DNA from: QAMX01 sp964448855
GTDB taxonomy: Bacteria; Bacillota; Clostridia; Oscillospirales; QAMX01
Direction of reading: 5' to 3'
Assembly (NCBI GenBank): GCA_964448855.1
Contig: CAYUXI010000027.1
Span: forward strand, 1 to 20,222
Length of the DNA stretch: 20,222 nt
The notes beneath the pieces are model-generated. The model was given only the letters and a program-made list of their open reading frames with translations. It searched no databases and was not told the origin of the DNA. Position 1 is the first letter of the stretch; each line of letters opens with the position of its first letter. Of the stretch, positions 13,797 to 20,222 are shown piece after piece. Both the position numbers and the translations under genes were made by a program.

Positions 13797-13825
13797 TTGC
13801 CAACCGAACCGCATCATGATATAAT
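13797..13825 (+). promoter_or_regulatory. Promoter of the tgt operon
   Basis: TTGCCA (13797-13802), 17 nt, TATAAT (13820-13825). The start point should be near 13832, giving a leader of about 85 nt before the TTG start of tgt. The leader contains a possible GCCGGC...GCCGGT hairpin (about 13843-13875). No preQ1 riboswitch was recognised in it. Confidence 0.8.
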
Positions 13826-13917
13826 TGAAGGCAGAAGAAAATAGCCGGCTGGCCGTCTGCGGACTGTCGCCGGTTTTCACCCGATTTTCTAATATATACG
13901 CTCGGAGGTAATCGATT

Positions 13918-15048
13918 TTGTTTGAAGTTTTGCAGACAGAAGGCCGCGCCCGGCGCGGTCGCTTTACCTGTGCACACGGTGTTGTTGAAACGCCTGTTTT
14001 TATGAACGTCGGCACGCAGGCCGCCATCAAGGGCGGTCTGGCCGCCGCAGACCTGGAGCAGATCGGCTGCCAGGTGGAGCTTTCCAACACCTACCATCTC
14101 CATCTTCGCCCCGGCGAAGAGATCGTCCGTTCGCTCGGCGGGCTGCATGGGTTCATGAACTGGTCGCGCCCGATTCTGACGGACAGCGGCGGTTTTCAGG
14201 TTTTCTCCCTGGCCACGCTCCGAAAAATTACGGAGGAGGGCGTCTCCTTCGCCTCGCACATTGACGGCCGCCGCATTTTCATGGGGCCGGAGGAGAGCAT
14301 CCGCATCCAGTCCGCGCTCGGCAGCGATATCGCCATGGCGTTTGACGAGTGCATTGAGAATCCGTCCCCGGACGAGTACGTCCGCCGTTCCTGCGAGCGA
14401 ACCGTCCGCTGGCTGGCACGCTGCCGGGATGAGCTGGAGCGCATTCAGCGCACCGGCAACGCCGTCAACCCCGGTCAGATGCTCTGGGGCATCAATCAGG
14501 GCGGCATTTCAGAGGAAATCCGCGTGGCGCACATGAAGGCCATCGCCGCGCTGGAGCTGCCGGGCTACGCCATCGGCGGGCTGGCCGTCGGCGAATCAAC
14601 CGACGATATGTACCGCATCATCGACGCGGTCACGCCGCATATGCCGACCGACCGTCCGCGCTACCTGATGGGCGTCGGCACCCCGTCCAACATCATTGAA
14701 GCCGTCTGGCGCGGCGTCGATTTCTTTGACTGCGTCATGCCGGCGCGCAACGCCCGGCACGGCCATCTCCACACCCGCGACGGCCGCATCAACCTCAACA
14801 ACCTGCAATATGCGGACGACCCCCGCCCGATTGACGAGCAGTGCGGCTGCCCGGTCTGTACGCGCTATTCCCGCGCCTACCTCCGCCACCTGCTGCGCGC
14901 CGGTGAGGTGCTCGGTCTGCGCCTCTGCGTCATGCACAACCTCTGGTTCTATAACGATCTCATGGCGCAGATTCGTCAGGCGCTCGAAGAGAATCGCTTT
15001 GCCGCCTTCCGGGAAACCTGGTCCGGTCGGCTGGATCGCCGGATTTGA
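13918..15048 (+). CDS. tgt: tRNA-guanine transglycosylase
   Basis: A 376-aa enzyme that exchanges guanine 34 in the anticodon of GUN tRNAs for a queuosine precursor. Motifs: TPVFMNVGTQAAIKG near the N-terminus, DSGGFQVFSL with general base D89, FDEC (D143-C145) for base recognition, GGLAVGES at the pocket, RYLMGVG, and nucleophile D271 in DCVMPARNARHG. The zinc site is C309, C311, C314 and H340. The pocket valine (LAVGE) is the bacterial preQ1-type residue; the eukaryotic queuine enzyme has Gly there, so preQ1 is the likelier substrate, although queuine salvage cannot be excluded. The start is TTG 13918, with GGAGG (13904-13908) 9 nt upstream. It is the first gene of an apparent operon with three sugar-related genes; no terminator follows. 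Confidence 0.97.
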   Translation: MFEVLQTEGRARRGRFTCAHGVVETPVFMNVGTQAAIKGGLAAADLEQIGCQVELSNTYHLHLRPGEEIVRSLGGLHGFMNWSRPILTDSGGFQVFSLATLRKITEEGVSFASHIDGRRIFMGPEESIRIQSALGSDIAMAFDECIENPSPDEYVRRSCERTVRWLARCRDELERIQRTGNAVNPGQMLWGINQGGISEEIRVAHMKAIAALELPGYAIGGLAVGESTDDMYRIIDAVTPHMPTDRPRYLMGVGTPSNIIEAVWRGVDFFDCVMPARNARHGHLHTRDGRINLNNLQYADDPRPIDEQCGCPVCTRYSRAYLRHLLRAGEVLGLRLCVMHNLWFYNDLMAQIRQALEENRFAAFRETWSGRLDRRI

Positions 15049-15094
15049 CCGTCAATTCTTACGAAAAACCTCGTTTTCAAAGGAGCTTGTTTTT

Positions 15095-16222
15095 ATGTCG
15101 AATTCTTCTTCCACTCATTCTCAGCTGGACAACATCTACCGCAGAACCGGCGGCTTTCTGAAGGGCATCTGCCATCCGCGTGGCGAAATCGACGGGCTTT
15201 TGGAGGCCGGACTGCAATGGATCCGGTTCGACATTCCCTATCCGTTCAACGCCGACGGCACATGGACACAGGCCTTTCTGACCTACAAGGCGACGTGTGA
15301 GTCCTACGCCGCACGCGGCATCCGCACCGTCGGCATCACGCCGTATCCCAAAGCCTTTCTGGCAAACGGCATCGACCCGCGCACACCGGAGGGACTGGCT
15401 GCCGCCGAGGAGGTCTGTATGCGCATCGCCGAGGCGCTGCGCGGTGCAGTCGGCTGCTGGCAGATCACGAATGAAATGTGGGTCATCGGCTTCCGCGCAC
15501 CGCTGACCGACAGCGAAGCGACCGATTTTCTGATCGCCTGCACCCGCGGCGTCCGCCGTGGCGACCCGGACGGCATTGTCGGCCACAACAGCGGGTATCG
15601 TCCCCGCGTGGAGCAGGAGGCCGGCCGAAGCGACTACATCGGGCTGGATCTCTATGCCGGGAGCTGGGGCGATGGCGGCCCTGCGGATTACATCCGCAGA
15701 ATTGACGAGCTGTACGAGGAAGCCGACCATACGCCGGTCATCCTGATGGAGTTCGGCTTTGCCTCCATCGGCGGTCAGGTGCTGGATCCGGATGCTGAAA
15801 TCCGCGCCTACCTGAATGCGCGTGGGTTTGCCGATCTGGACGATGCCGTGCGCCGCGCAGACGAATACATCGAGACGCTGCCCAAACCGCTTCAGAGGGA
15901 GGCGAAGACGTGTGCGCCGGAGGATCTGGAGAGCTTCATCCGCAGCGGCTGGGAGCATCTGCTGAAAAAATGGTTCTCTCACGGCACGCTGCCGCATACC
16001 GAAGAGGGACAGGCCGCGTTTTACCGGGAGCTGCTGCCCATGCTGCTCGAAAATGAGCATCTGGCCGGTGCCATCCTGTACTGCTGGCAGGACAGCCCCT
16101 ACTGCGGCAACTGCGGCGCAGAGGACTGCCCCTGCGAAACGGCCTGGGGCATTACCCGCGTAGACGGCAGCCGGAAGCCGGCCTATGATGCCATCCGCGA
16201 CGTGTTCACGCAGGACCGCTGA
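15095..16222 (+). CDS. Clan GH-A-like glycoside hydrolase, cytoplasmic
   Basis: A 375-aa TIM-barrel protein with the pattern of retaining clan GH-A glycosidases. The acid/base is probably E127 in CWQITNEMWV (end of strand 4) and the nucleophile E219 in VILMEFGFAS (end of strand 7). WIRFDIPYPF near residue 42 resembles the early barrel strands of GH5/GH39-like enzymes. No signal peptide or membrane segment is present, so the substrate should be intracellular. Unusual is a cysteine cluster near the last barrel strand, C337-x2-C340-x4-C345-x-C347, directly after the aromatic WQD motif; it could bind a metal or form a structural loop. The start at 15095 has AAAGGAG at 15079-15085. It lies 46 nt after tgt and 45 nt before the MBOAT gene. 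The exact family and substrate are not recognised. Confidence 0.8.
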   Translation: MSNSSSTHSQLDNIYRRTGGFLKGICHPRGEIDGLLEAGLQWIRFDIPYPFNADGTWTQAFLTYKATCESYAARGIRTVGITPYPKAFLANGIDPRTPEGLAAAEEVCMRIAEALRGAVGCWQITNEMWVIGFRAPLTDSEATDFLIACTRGVRRGDPDGIVGHNSGYRPRVEQEAGRSDYIGLDLYAGSWGDGGPADYIRRIDELYEEADHTPVILMEFGFASIGGQVLDPDAEIRAYLNARGFADLDDAVRRADEYIETLPKPLQREAKTCAPEDLESFIRSGWEHLLKKWFSHGTLPHTEEGQAAFYRELLPMLLENEHLAGAILYCWQDSPYCGNCGAEDCPCETAWGITRVDGSRKPAYDAIRDVFTQDR

Positions 16223-16267
16223 CCTGCGCCGGTGCTTTGAAATTCTGATCCGAAAGGATTTTTCTCC

Positions 16268-17659
16268 ATGGTTTTTTCCAGTCTTCCGTTCCTGTTTCTC
16301 TATCTGCCCATCACGCTGCTGATCTACTACATCGTGCCGCGCAGCTGGCGGAATTTCATTCTGTTTTTCGTCAGTCTGGTCTTTTACGGCTGGGGCGAGC
16401 CCGTCTACATCCTGCTGATGCTCTTTTCCATCACCCTCAACTACGCCGCCGGGCGTCTGGTGGAAACGTATCGCAGCCGCGACCGAACGGCGCGGCGCGT
16501 GGTGCTGTGGTCAACCGTCATCAATCTGGCGCTGCTTGTCTTTTTCAAGTACTATGACTTTTTGGCCGCCAGCTTCACCAGTCTGACCGGGATTTCCCTG
16601 CCGATTCTCGGCCTTGGGCTGCCCATCGGGATTTCCTTCTACACCTTCCAGGCCATGACCTATCCAATCGACGTCTACCGCTCCGATGCGGAGATGCAGC
16701 GCAGCTATGTGCGCTTTGGCGCATTTGTCACGCTGTTCCCGCAGCTGATCGCCGGGCCGATCATCCGGTATAAGGACGTGGCCGATCAGCTCAACCTCCG
16801 CACGCATTCGCTCGAAAAGTTCTCGTCCGGTGCGCTGCGGTTCACCGTTGGGCTCTGCAAGAAGGTGCTGCTCGCCAACAGCATCGGCCGGCTGTGGGAT
16901 TCCGTCATTGCCACCCCCACATCGGAGCTGAGCGTTTTGGGCGGGCTGCTCGGTATCGCCGCCTTCACGTTTCAGATTTACTTCGATTTTTCCGGGTATT
17001 CCGACATGGCCGTCGGGCTTGGCCGGATGCTCGGTTTCGAATTTCTGGAAAACTTCAATTATCCCTACCTCGCCAAAAGCATCACCGATTTCTGGCGGCG
17101 CTGGCACATTTCGCTCTCCTCCTGGTTCCGCGACTACGTCTATATCCCGCTGGGCGGCAACCGCGTGGCGCGCTGGAAGCACTACCGGAACATCGCCATC
17201 GTCTGGCTGCTAACCGGCCTCTGGCACGGCGCCAGCTGGAATTTCCTGCTCTGGGGCGCCTATTTTGCCGTGCTGCTGATGCTCGAAAAGGCGTTTCTGC
17301 TCCGCTGGCTGCAAAAAATCCCCGCCTTTTTCAGCCATCTCTACGCCATGCTGCTCGTCATGCTGAGCTGGGCGATCTTTGCCATTGAGGATTTTGGCCA
17401 GCTCCGCGCCTACCTCGGCGTCTTTTGCGGCGGTCACGCCTTGACCAACAGCGCCGCGCTGTACGATCTGCGCTCCTATGCGGTGCTGCTCGTCCTGCTG
17501 ATCATCGGCTCGACGCCGCTCTGCGTTCGGCTGTACCGCCGCATTCCGGAGCGGGTGCGCGACTGGCTGTCGCCAATCCTCATGCTGGCCGGTCTGCTCG
17601 TTTCCACCGCCTATCTCGTCGATTCCACCTACAACCCCTTCCTCTATTTCCGCTTCTGA
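16268..17659 (+). CDS. AlgI-type MBOAT O-acyltransferase
   Basis: A 463-aa polytopic membrane protein with about 11-12 hydrophobic segments. MBOAT hallmarks are PIGISFYTFQ (about 119-128), FPQLIAGPIIRY (157-168), DFSGYSDMAVGLGRMLG (240-256), DFWRRWHISLSSWFRDYVYIPLGG with H280, and the catalytic GLWHGASWNFLLWG with H320. Members move acyl groups, usually acetyl, across the membrane for O-acylation of exopolysaccharides, alginate or wall polymers. The usual partner, an AlgJ/AlgX or SGNH/DHHW-type protein, is absent on both sides; the neighbours are glycosidase-like proteins instead. The protein is complete, ending shortly after a last hydrophobic segment. AAAGGA (16253-16258) sets the start. 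A DltB role is less likely because no dltA, dltC or dltD gene is present. Confidence 0.93.
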   Translation: MVFSSLPFLFLYLPITLLIYYIVPRSWRNFILFFVSLVFYGWGEPVYILLMLFSITLNYAAGRLVETYRSRDRTARRVVLWSTVINLALLVFFKYYDFLAASFTSLTGISLPILGLGLPIGISFYTFQAMTYPIDVYRSDAEMQRSYVRFGAFVTLFPQLIAGPIIRYKDVADQLNLRTHSLEKFSSGALRFTVGLCKKVLLANSIGRLWDSVIATPTSELSVLGGLLGIAAFTFQIYFDFSGYSDMAVGLGRMLGFEFLENFNYPYLAKSITDFWRRWHISLSSWFRDYVYIPLGGNRVARWKHYRNIAIVWLLTGLWHGASWNFLLWGAYFAVLLMLEKAFLLRWLQKIPAFFSHLYAMLLVMLSWAIFAIEDFGQLRAYLGVFCGGHALTNSAALYDLRSYAVLLVLLIIGSTPLCVRLYRRIPERVRDWLSPILMLAGLLVSTAYLVDSTYNPFLYFRF

Positions 17660-17692
17660 TCACCATTTTCAGCTTCGAAGGAGGTGTTTTTC

Positions 17693-19648
17693 ATGCATTC
17701 CCATCTGATTTCCGTCCCGTTGGTGCGGTTTTGGGATCACCCGGAGGAGAGTCTCCGCGAGGTGCGCCGTTTAGGTGCTTCCCGCGTATTTCTGTGCGTT
17801 TCCCGCGGCTTGAACAGTGCGGCAGAAAACCGCCGGGAGCTGGAACAGCTGGCCGAAGCCATCCCCTTCTATGAATCAGCTGGGCTGGAGGTCGGCGTCT
17901 GGCTCAGCAGCATCGGCCACGGCGGGCCTTTGACCGGCGTTCAGGGCGATACAGCCCGCAACTTTACCCGTCTGGTTGGGCTCCACGGCCGCATCTGCGG
18001 CGAGGACTCGTTCTGTCCGCTCGACCCGGATTTTTCAGCCGCCATCTGTCGGCAGGTGCGCGGCATCGCTGCCGCCGGTGCCCGGATGATCATGCTGGAT
18101 GACGATTTCCGGCTCGGCACCCGCGCCGACTGCGGCTGCATCTGCGACCGCCACATGGCGGAATACCGCCGCCGTCTGGGTGAGGAGCTTGCACCGGAGG
18201 ACGTGCTGACCCGCGCATTTTCCGGTGAGCCGAACCGCTATCGTCAGGTGTTTTACGACTGCATGGGCGACACACTCCGTGGCTTTGCACGGCAGCTGCG
18301 CGCCGCCGTGGACAGCGTGAATCCCGCCATCCGTCTGGGGGCGTGCGCCTGCTGCACCGTGTGGGACGGGGACGGCGTCGATTCCATCGAGCTGGCGCAC
18401 ATTCTGGCCGGTCAGACCCGGCCATTTCTCCGACTGATCGGTGCGGCGTACTGGCCGACCTTCTGGGCACCGCCCGCCGATCGACTGGCCTATGTCGCCG
18501 AGCTGGAACGGATGCAGGGCTTCTGGTGCGCCGATGCGGGGCTGGAGCTGATGGCGGAAGGCGATGTCTATCCGCGCCCGCGCAGCTTCGTGCCCGCCGC
18601 CTATCTGGAAGCGTTTGATACCATCCTCCGCGCCGACGGCCGAATCGGCGGCATCCTGAAATACGGCGTGGACTACTGCTCCCTCCCGCGCTACGAGACG
18701 GGCTATGCCGATCGTGCCGAGCGCAATCGCGCCGTGGCCGAAGAAATTTCCCGCCGGTTTGCGGGGAAATCGGATGTCGGCGTCGGCGTTGCGTGTACGA
18801 TGAAAAAGCTGATGCACTGTGTGCTTCAGAATCCCAAAAAGGAGCTGGACTGCGATTACCGGCGCAGCCATTTCCTGCAGCCGGAGCAGCAGCTCCTGAC
18901 CAACAATTCCATTCCGATCGCCTACGGCGCTGCCGATGTCCAGGCGGTATTCGGCGAAAACGCCCGGCATCTCGATCTCTCCGCGCTGCCGAAGGGGCTG
19001 CTGCTGGACGCCGATGCAGCCGCCATGCTGGAGGCGCGTGGGCTGGATGTCGGCCTGGCCGCCGCCGCGCCGCTGCAGGAGACACCATCAACGGAAGCGT
19101 TCGCAGTTCGCCCCGGCGCGGAGATGGCCGCGCCGGAACCGTCCGCACCGGAAACCGACGTCGTGCCGCTTGGCAGCCGTGACGGCCTGGCCGCATTGAC
19201 CCCAAAGCCCGGCGCAGAGACACTCTCCTGGTTTGTTGGCCAGACGCGTACCCCCTCGGCCTACCGCTACGAAAATGCCGCCGGACTGCGCGTTCTGGTG
19301 CTCGGCTTCCGCGCCGCTGAGGCGGTGTCCAATGCCCGCTTTCAGCGCAGCTACTACCGCCAGAGCCAGCTGATTCAAGCGATCGAATGGCTTGGCCGCC
19401 AACCGATTCCGGCTTCCTGTCCCAAAAATCCAGACCTGTACCTGCTCTGCAAGCGCGGAGAACATTCCATGTCCGTCGGGCTGTGGAACCTCTTCCCCGA
19501 TGCCGTGCTGACGCCCACCGTGACACTCGATCGCCCCGGCCAGCGCGTGGAATTCTGGAATGCGTCCGGCCAGATCGATGGCCGGCAGGTACACTTCGAT
19601 TGCGATATCCCCGCCTTCTCCTTCACCGGCTTTGAAGTCTTCGACTGA
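17693..19648 (+). CDS. Large TIM-barrel glycosidase-like protein
   Basis: A 651-aa protein not assigned to a named family. Residues 1 to about 345 look like a TIM barrel of the GH42/hypothetical-glycosidase type. AGARMIMLDDDFRLG (D136-D138 at a strand end) is followed by a cysteine run C147-G-C149-I-C151 like the metal-binding loop of GH42-type enzymes. GLELMAEGDVYPRPR places E289 where a nucleophile would be expected. About residues 360-480 resemble the amidotransferase-like domain of GH42 beta-galactosidases (LTNNSIPIAYGAADVQ, LPKGLLLDADAAAMLEARGLDVG), then comes an Ala/Pro-rich linker and a C-terminal beta domain. There is no signal peptide. The ATG at 17693 is chosen because AAGGAGGTG (17678-17686) precedes it ideally. 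It is the last gene of the tgt operon, 33 nt after the MBOAT gene and before a strong terminator. Enzymatic activity is inference. Confidence 0.75.
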   Translation: MHSHLISVPLVRFWDHPEESLREVRRLGASRVFLCVSRGLNSAAENRRELEQLAEAIPFYESAGLEVGVWLSSIGHGGPLTGVQGDTARNFTRLVGLHGRICGEDSFCPLDPDFSAAICRQVRGIAAAGARMIMLDDDFRLGTRADCGCICDRHMAEYRRRLGEELAPEDVLTRAFSGEPNRYRQVFYDCMGDTLRGFARQLRAAVDSVNPAIRLGACACCTVWDGDGVDSIELAHILAGQTRPFLRLIGAAYWPTFWAPPADRLAYVAELERMQGFWCADAGLELMAEGDVYPRPRSFVPAAYLEAFDTILRADGRIGGILKYGVDYCSLPRYETGYADRAERNRAVAEEISRRFAGKSDVGVGVACTMKKLMHCVLQNPKKELDCDYRRSHFLQPEQQLLTNNSIPIAYGAADVQAVFGENARHLDLSALPKGLLLDADAAAMLEARGLDVGLAAAAPLQETPSTEAFAVRPGAEMAAPEPSAPETDVVPLGSRDGLAALTPKPGAETLSWFVGQTRTPSAYRYENAAGLRVLVLGFRAAEAVSNARFQRSYYRQSQLIQAIEWLGRQPIPASCPKNPDLYLLCKRGEHSMSVGLWNLFPDAVLTPTVTLDRPGQRVEFWNASGQIDGRQVHFDCDIPAFSFTGFEVFD

Positions 19649-19680
19649 TTCGGCCATCGCCCCCCAGCTGCACATAACAC

Positions 19681-19726
19681 AAACCACCAAAGCTCCCGCT
19701 GACATTGGGATGCTTTGGTGGTTTTT
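19681..19726 (+). terminator. Strong terminator of the tgt operon
   Basis: AAACCACCAAAGC (19681-19693) plus TCCC pairs with GGGA plus GCTTTGGTGGTTT (19712-19724), with one bulged T and a 9-nt loop. It ends in TTTTT. The stem is symmetrical enough to work in both directions. Confidence 0.92.
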
Positions 19727-19802
19727 CGATTGTCGGCCAGCCATCAGCACAAAATTGACGGGGAATTGCCCAATTTTGATCGTTTTCAGTGAATATTACA
19801 AC

Positions 19803-19835
19803 GTTACCTGCCACCCACGCATGGCAGGAGGTAAC
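19803..19835. repeat. Long imperfect dyad
   Basis: GTTACC-TGCCA (19803-19813) pairs with TGGCA (19822-19826) and GGTAAC (19830-19835), with a 3-nt bulge and an 8-nt loop. It is directly followed by the 14-nt word shared with the left end of the window. Confidence 0.55.
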
Positions 19836-19876
19836 CTTGCGCCCTACGCGTGTATCACTTATCCCACGCCCTCTCA

Positions 19877-19911
19877 GTCACCTTCGGTGACAGCTCCCCC
19901 AGAGGGGGAGC
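19877..19911 (+). repeat. Double-hairpin dispersed repeat
   Basis: GTCACC-TTC-GGTGAC (19877-19891) is followed by GCTCCCCC-AGA-GGGGGAGC (19893-19911). It has the same two-hairpin plan and TTC first loop as 42-76, but it has no T tail and its stems differ by compensating changes. Confidence 0.7.
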
Positions 19912-20075
19912 CAAGGCGTAACGAGAAGGTAGGCAATTAGAGGGAATGTGATTCTCCATCGAACAGCAATCCCTCCGGTACGGCTTCGCCGCACCACTGT
20001 CGGCAACTCACCCGCAGCGGCGCAACCCAAACTTCCAAGCTGAGCACCTACTATCAGTCTTCTCTCCTTCCGTCA

Positions 20076-20115
20076 CGGCTTCGCCGCGCCACCTCCCTCG
20101 TCAGAGGGAGGTTTT
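20076..20115 (+). repeat. Double-hairpin dispersed repeat, second copy
   Basis: CGGC-TTC-GCCG (20076-20086) is followed by ACCTCCCTC (20091-20099) pairing with GAGGGAGGT (20104-20112) around GTCA, the same loop as at 64-67, then TTT. A partial third copy of the first module (GGTACGGCTTCGCCGCACC) lies near 19977-19995. Confidence 0.7.
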
Positions 20116-20164
20116 GGCATCTACCCAAAGTTCCCGCTACGAATACACCGCTTCCACAGGACAG

Positions 20165-20202
20165 CCTCCAAAGGCTCCCTTGTGCAAAGGGAGCTGGGGA
20201 GG
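20165..20202 (+). repeat. Nested hairpin repeat at the right edge
   Basis: GCTCCCTT (20174-20181) pairs with AAGGGAGC (20187-20194). The outer arms CCTCC (20165-20169) and GGAGG (20198-20202) also pair. It belongs to the same CTCCC/GGGAG family as the other repeats. Confidence 0.6.
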
Positions 20203-20222
20203 TTATAATATGAAGTGCAACA

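Larger units (their letters stand above)
19727..20222. other. Non-coding stretch packed with hairpin repeats
   Basis: No gene is supported from 19649 to the window end. Short open frames cross the terminator and the repeats and lack ribosome binding sites. The stretch holds a long dyad (19803-19835), the inverted copy of a 14-nt word from the left end (19841-19854), and at least three members of a double-hairpin repeat family. At the very end GGAGG (20198-20202) followed by ATGAAGTGC at 20210 could begin a gene beyond the window, but GGAGG is also part of a repeat hairpin, so it is not called. Confidence 0.6.

Noticed and set aside
13832..13917. preQ1 riboswitch in the tgt leader
   Set aside because: A weak GCCGGC/GCCGGT pairing is present, but the small H-type pseudoknot pattern with its A-rich tail could not be recognised.
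14696..15094. Upstream extension of the first glycosidase-like protein
   Set aside because: It overlaps tgt in another frame and has artefact composition. The real start at 15095 has AAAGGAG.
20204..20222. Possible promoter (TATAAT) or start of a gene at the right edge
   Set aside because: GGAGG and ATG are well spaced, but GGAGG is part of a repeat hairpin and only about four codons are visible.
1..20222. CRISPR array, tRNA, rRNA, insertion sequence, prophage or toxin-antitoxin genes
   Set aside because: None was seen. No regularly spaced repeats beyond the short tandem arrays, no transposase or integrase motifs, and no cloverleaf noticed in the gaps by eye.

Overview
The window looks like a chromosomal segment of a GC-rich gut Firmicute, most likely a member of the Oscillospiraceae/Ruminococcaceae (Clostridia). 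The evidence is strong AGGAGG-type ribosome binding sites, TTGACA/TATAAT promoters in AT-rich gaps, TTG and GTG starts, a Gram-positive lipoprotein signal, an ECF sigma factor paired with an N-terminally anchored membrane protein of a kind common in that group, and hairpin-rich dispersed repeats in the gaps. This assignment is inference from style and protein flavour; no rRNA or marker search was possible.

Layout. 1-353: non-coding, with a hairpin repeat, a 19-bp tandem repeat and a promoter. 354-1217 (+): a solitary amino-acid-type ABC substrate-binding lipoprotein with its own promoter and terminator. 1397-2721 (-): ECF sigma factor and its probable membrane-anchored anti-sigma partner, overlapping by 4 nt. 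3006-7832 (-): uvrB-uvrA, the nucleotide excision repair operon. 7833-8022: a compact divergent promoter region. 8023-12973 (+): a two-component system (response regulator, histidine kinase, exported third protein), then an M14 zinc carboxypeptidase and an M15B (VanY-like) D,D-carboxypeptidase, closed by a bidirectional terminator. 13023-13670 (-): two small proteins, one of which (82 aa) has its ribosome binding site inside a hairpin. 13918-19648 (+): a probable four-gene operon of tgt (tRNA-guanine transglycosylase), a clan GH-A-like glycosidase, an AlgI-type MBOAT acyltransferase and a larger TIM-barrel glycosidase-like protein, ending at a strong terminator. 19725-20222: non-coding, packed with hairpin repeats related to those at the left end.

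How the parts may work together. The most interesting unit is 7914-12973. An 11-bp element (GATGCCGTTTG and variants) is tandemly repeated upstream of the response regulator gene and again just upstream of the M14/M15 peptidase pair. Direct repeats with an 11-bp period are the usual form of OmpR-family operators, so the sequence suggests one regulon: an envelope sensor that controls itself and two wall-peptide trimming enzymes. The second notable unit is the glycosidase/MBOAT/glycosidase group after tgt. It has an acyltransferase normally used for exopolysaccharide acetylation but no SGNH/AlgJ-type partner in the window, and both hydrolase-like proteins lack signal peptides and carry cysteine clusters. 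The third is the 82-aa protein with a Shine-Dalgarno-masking hairpin and an upstream in-frame start.
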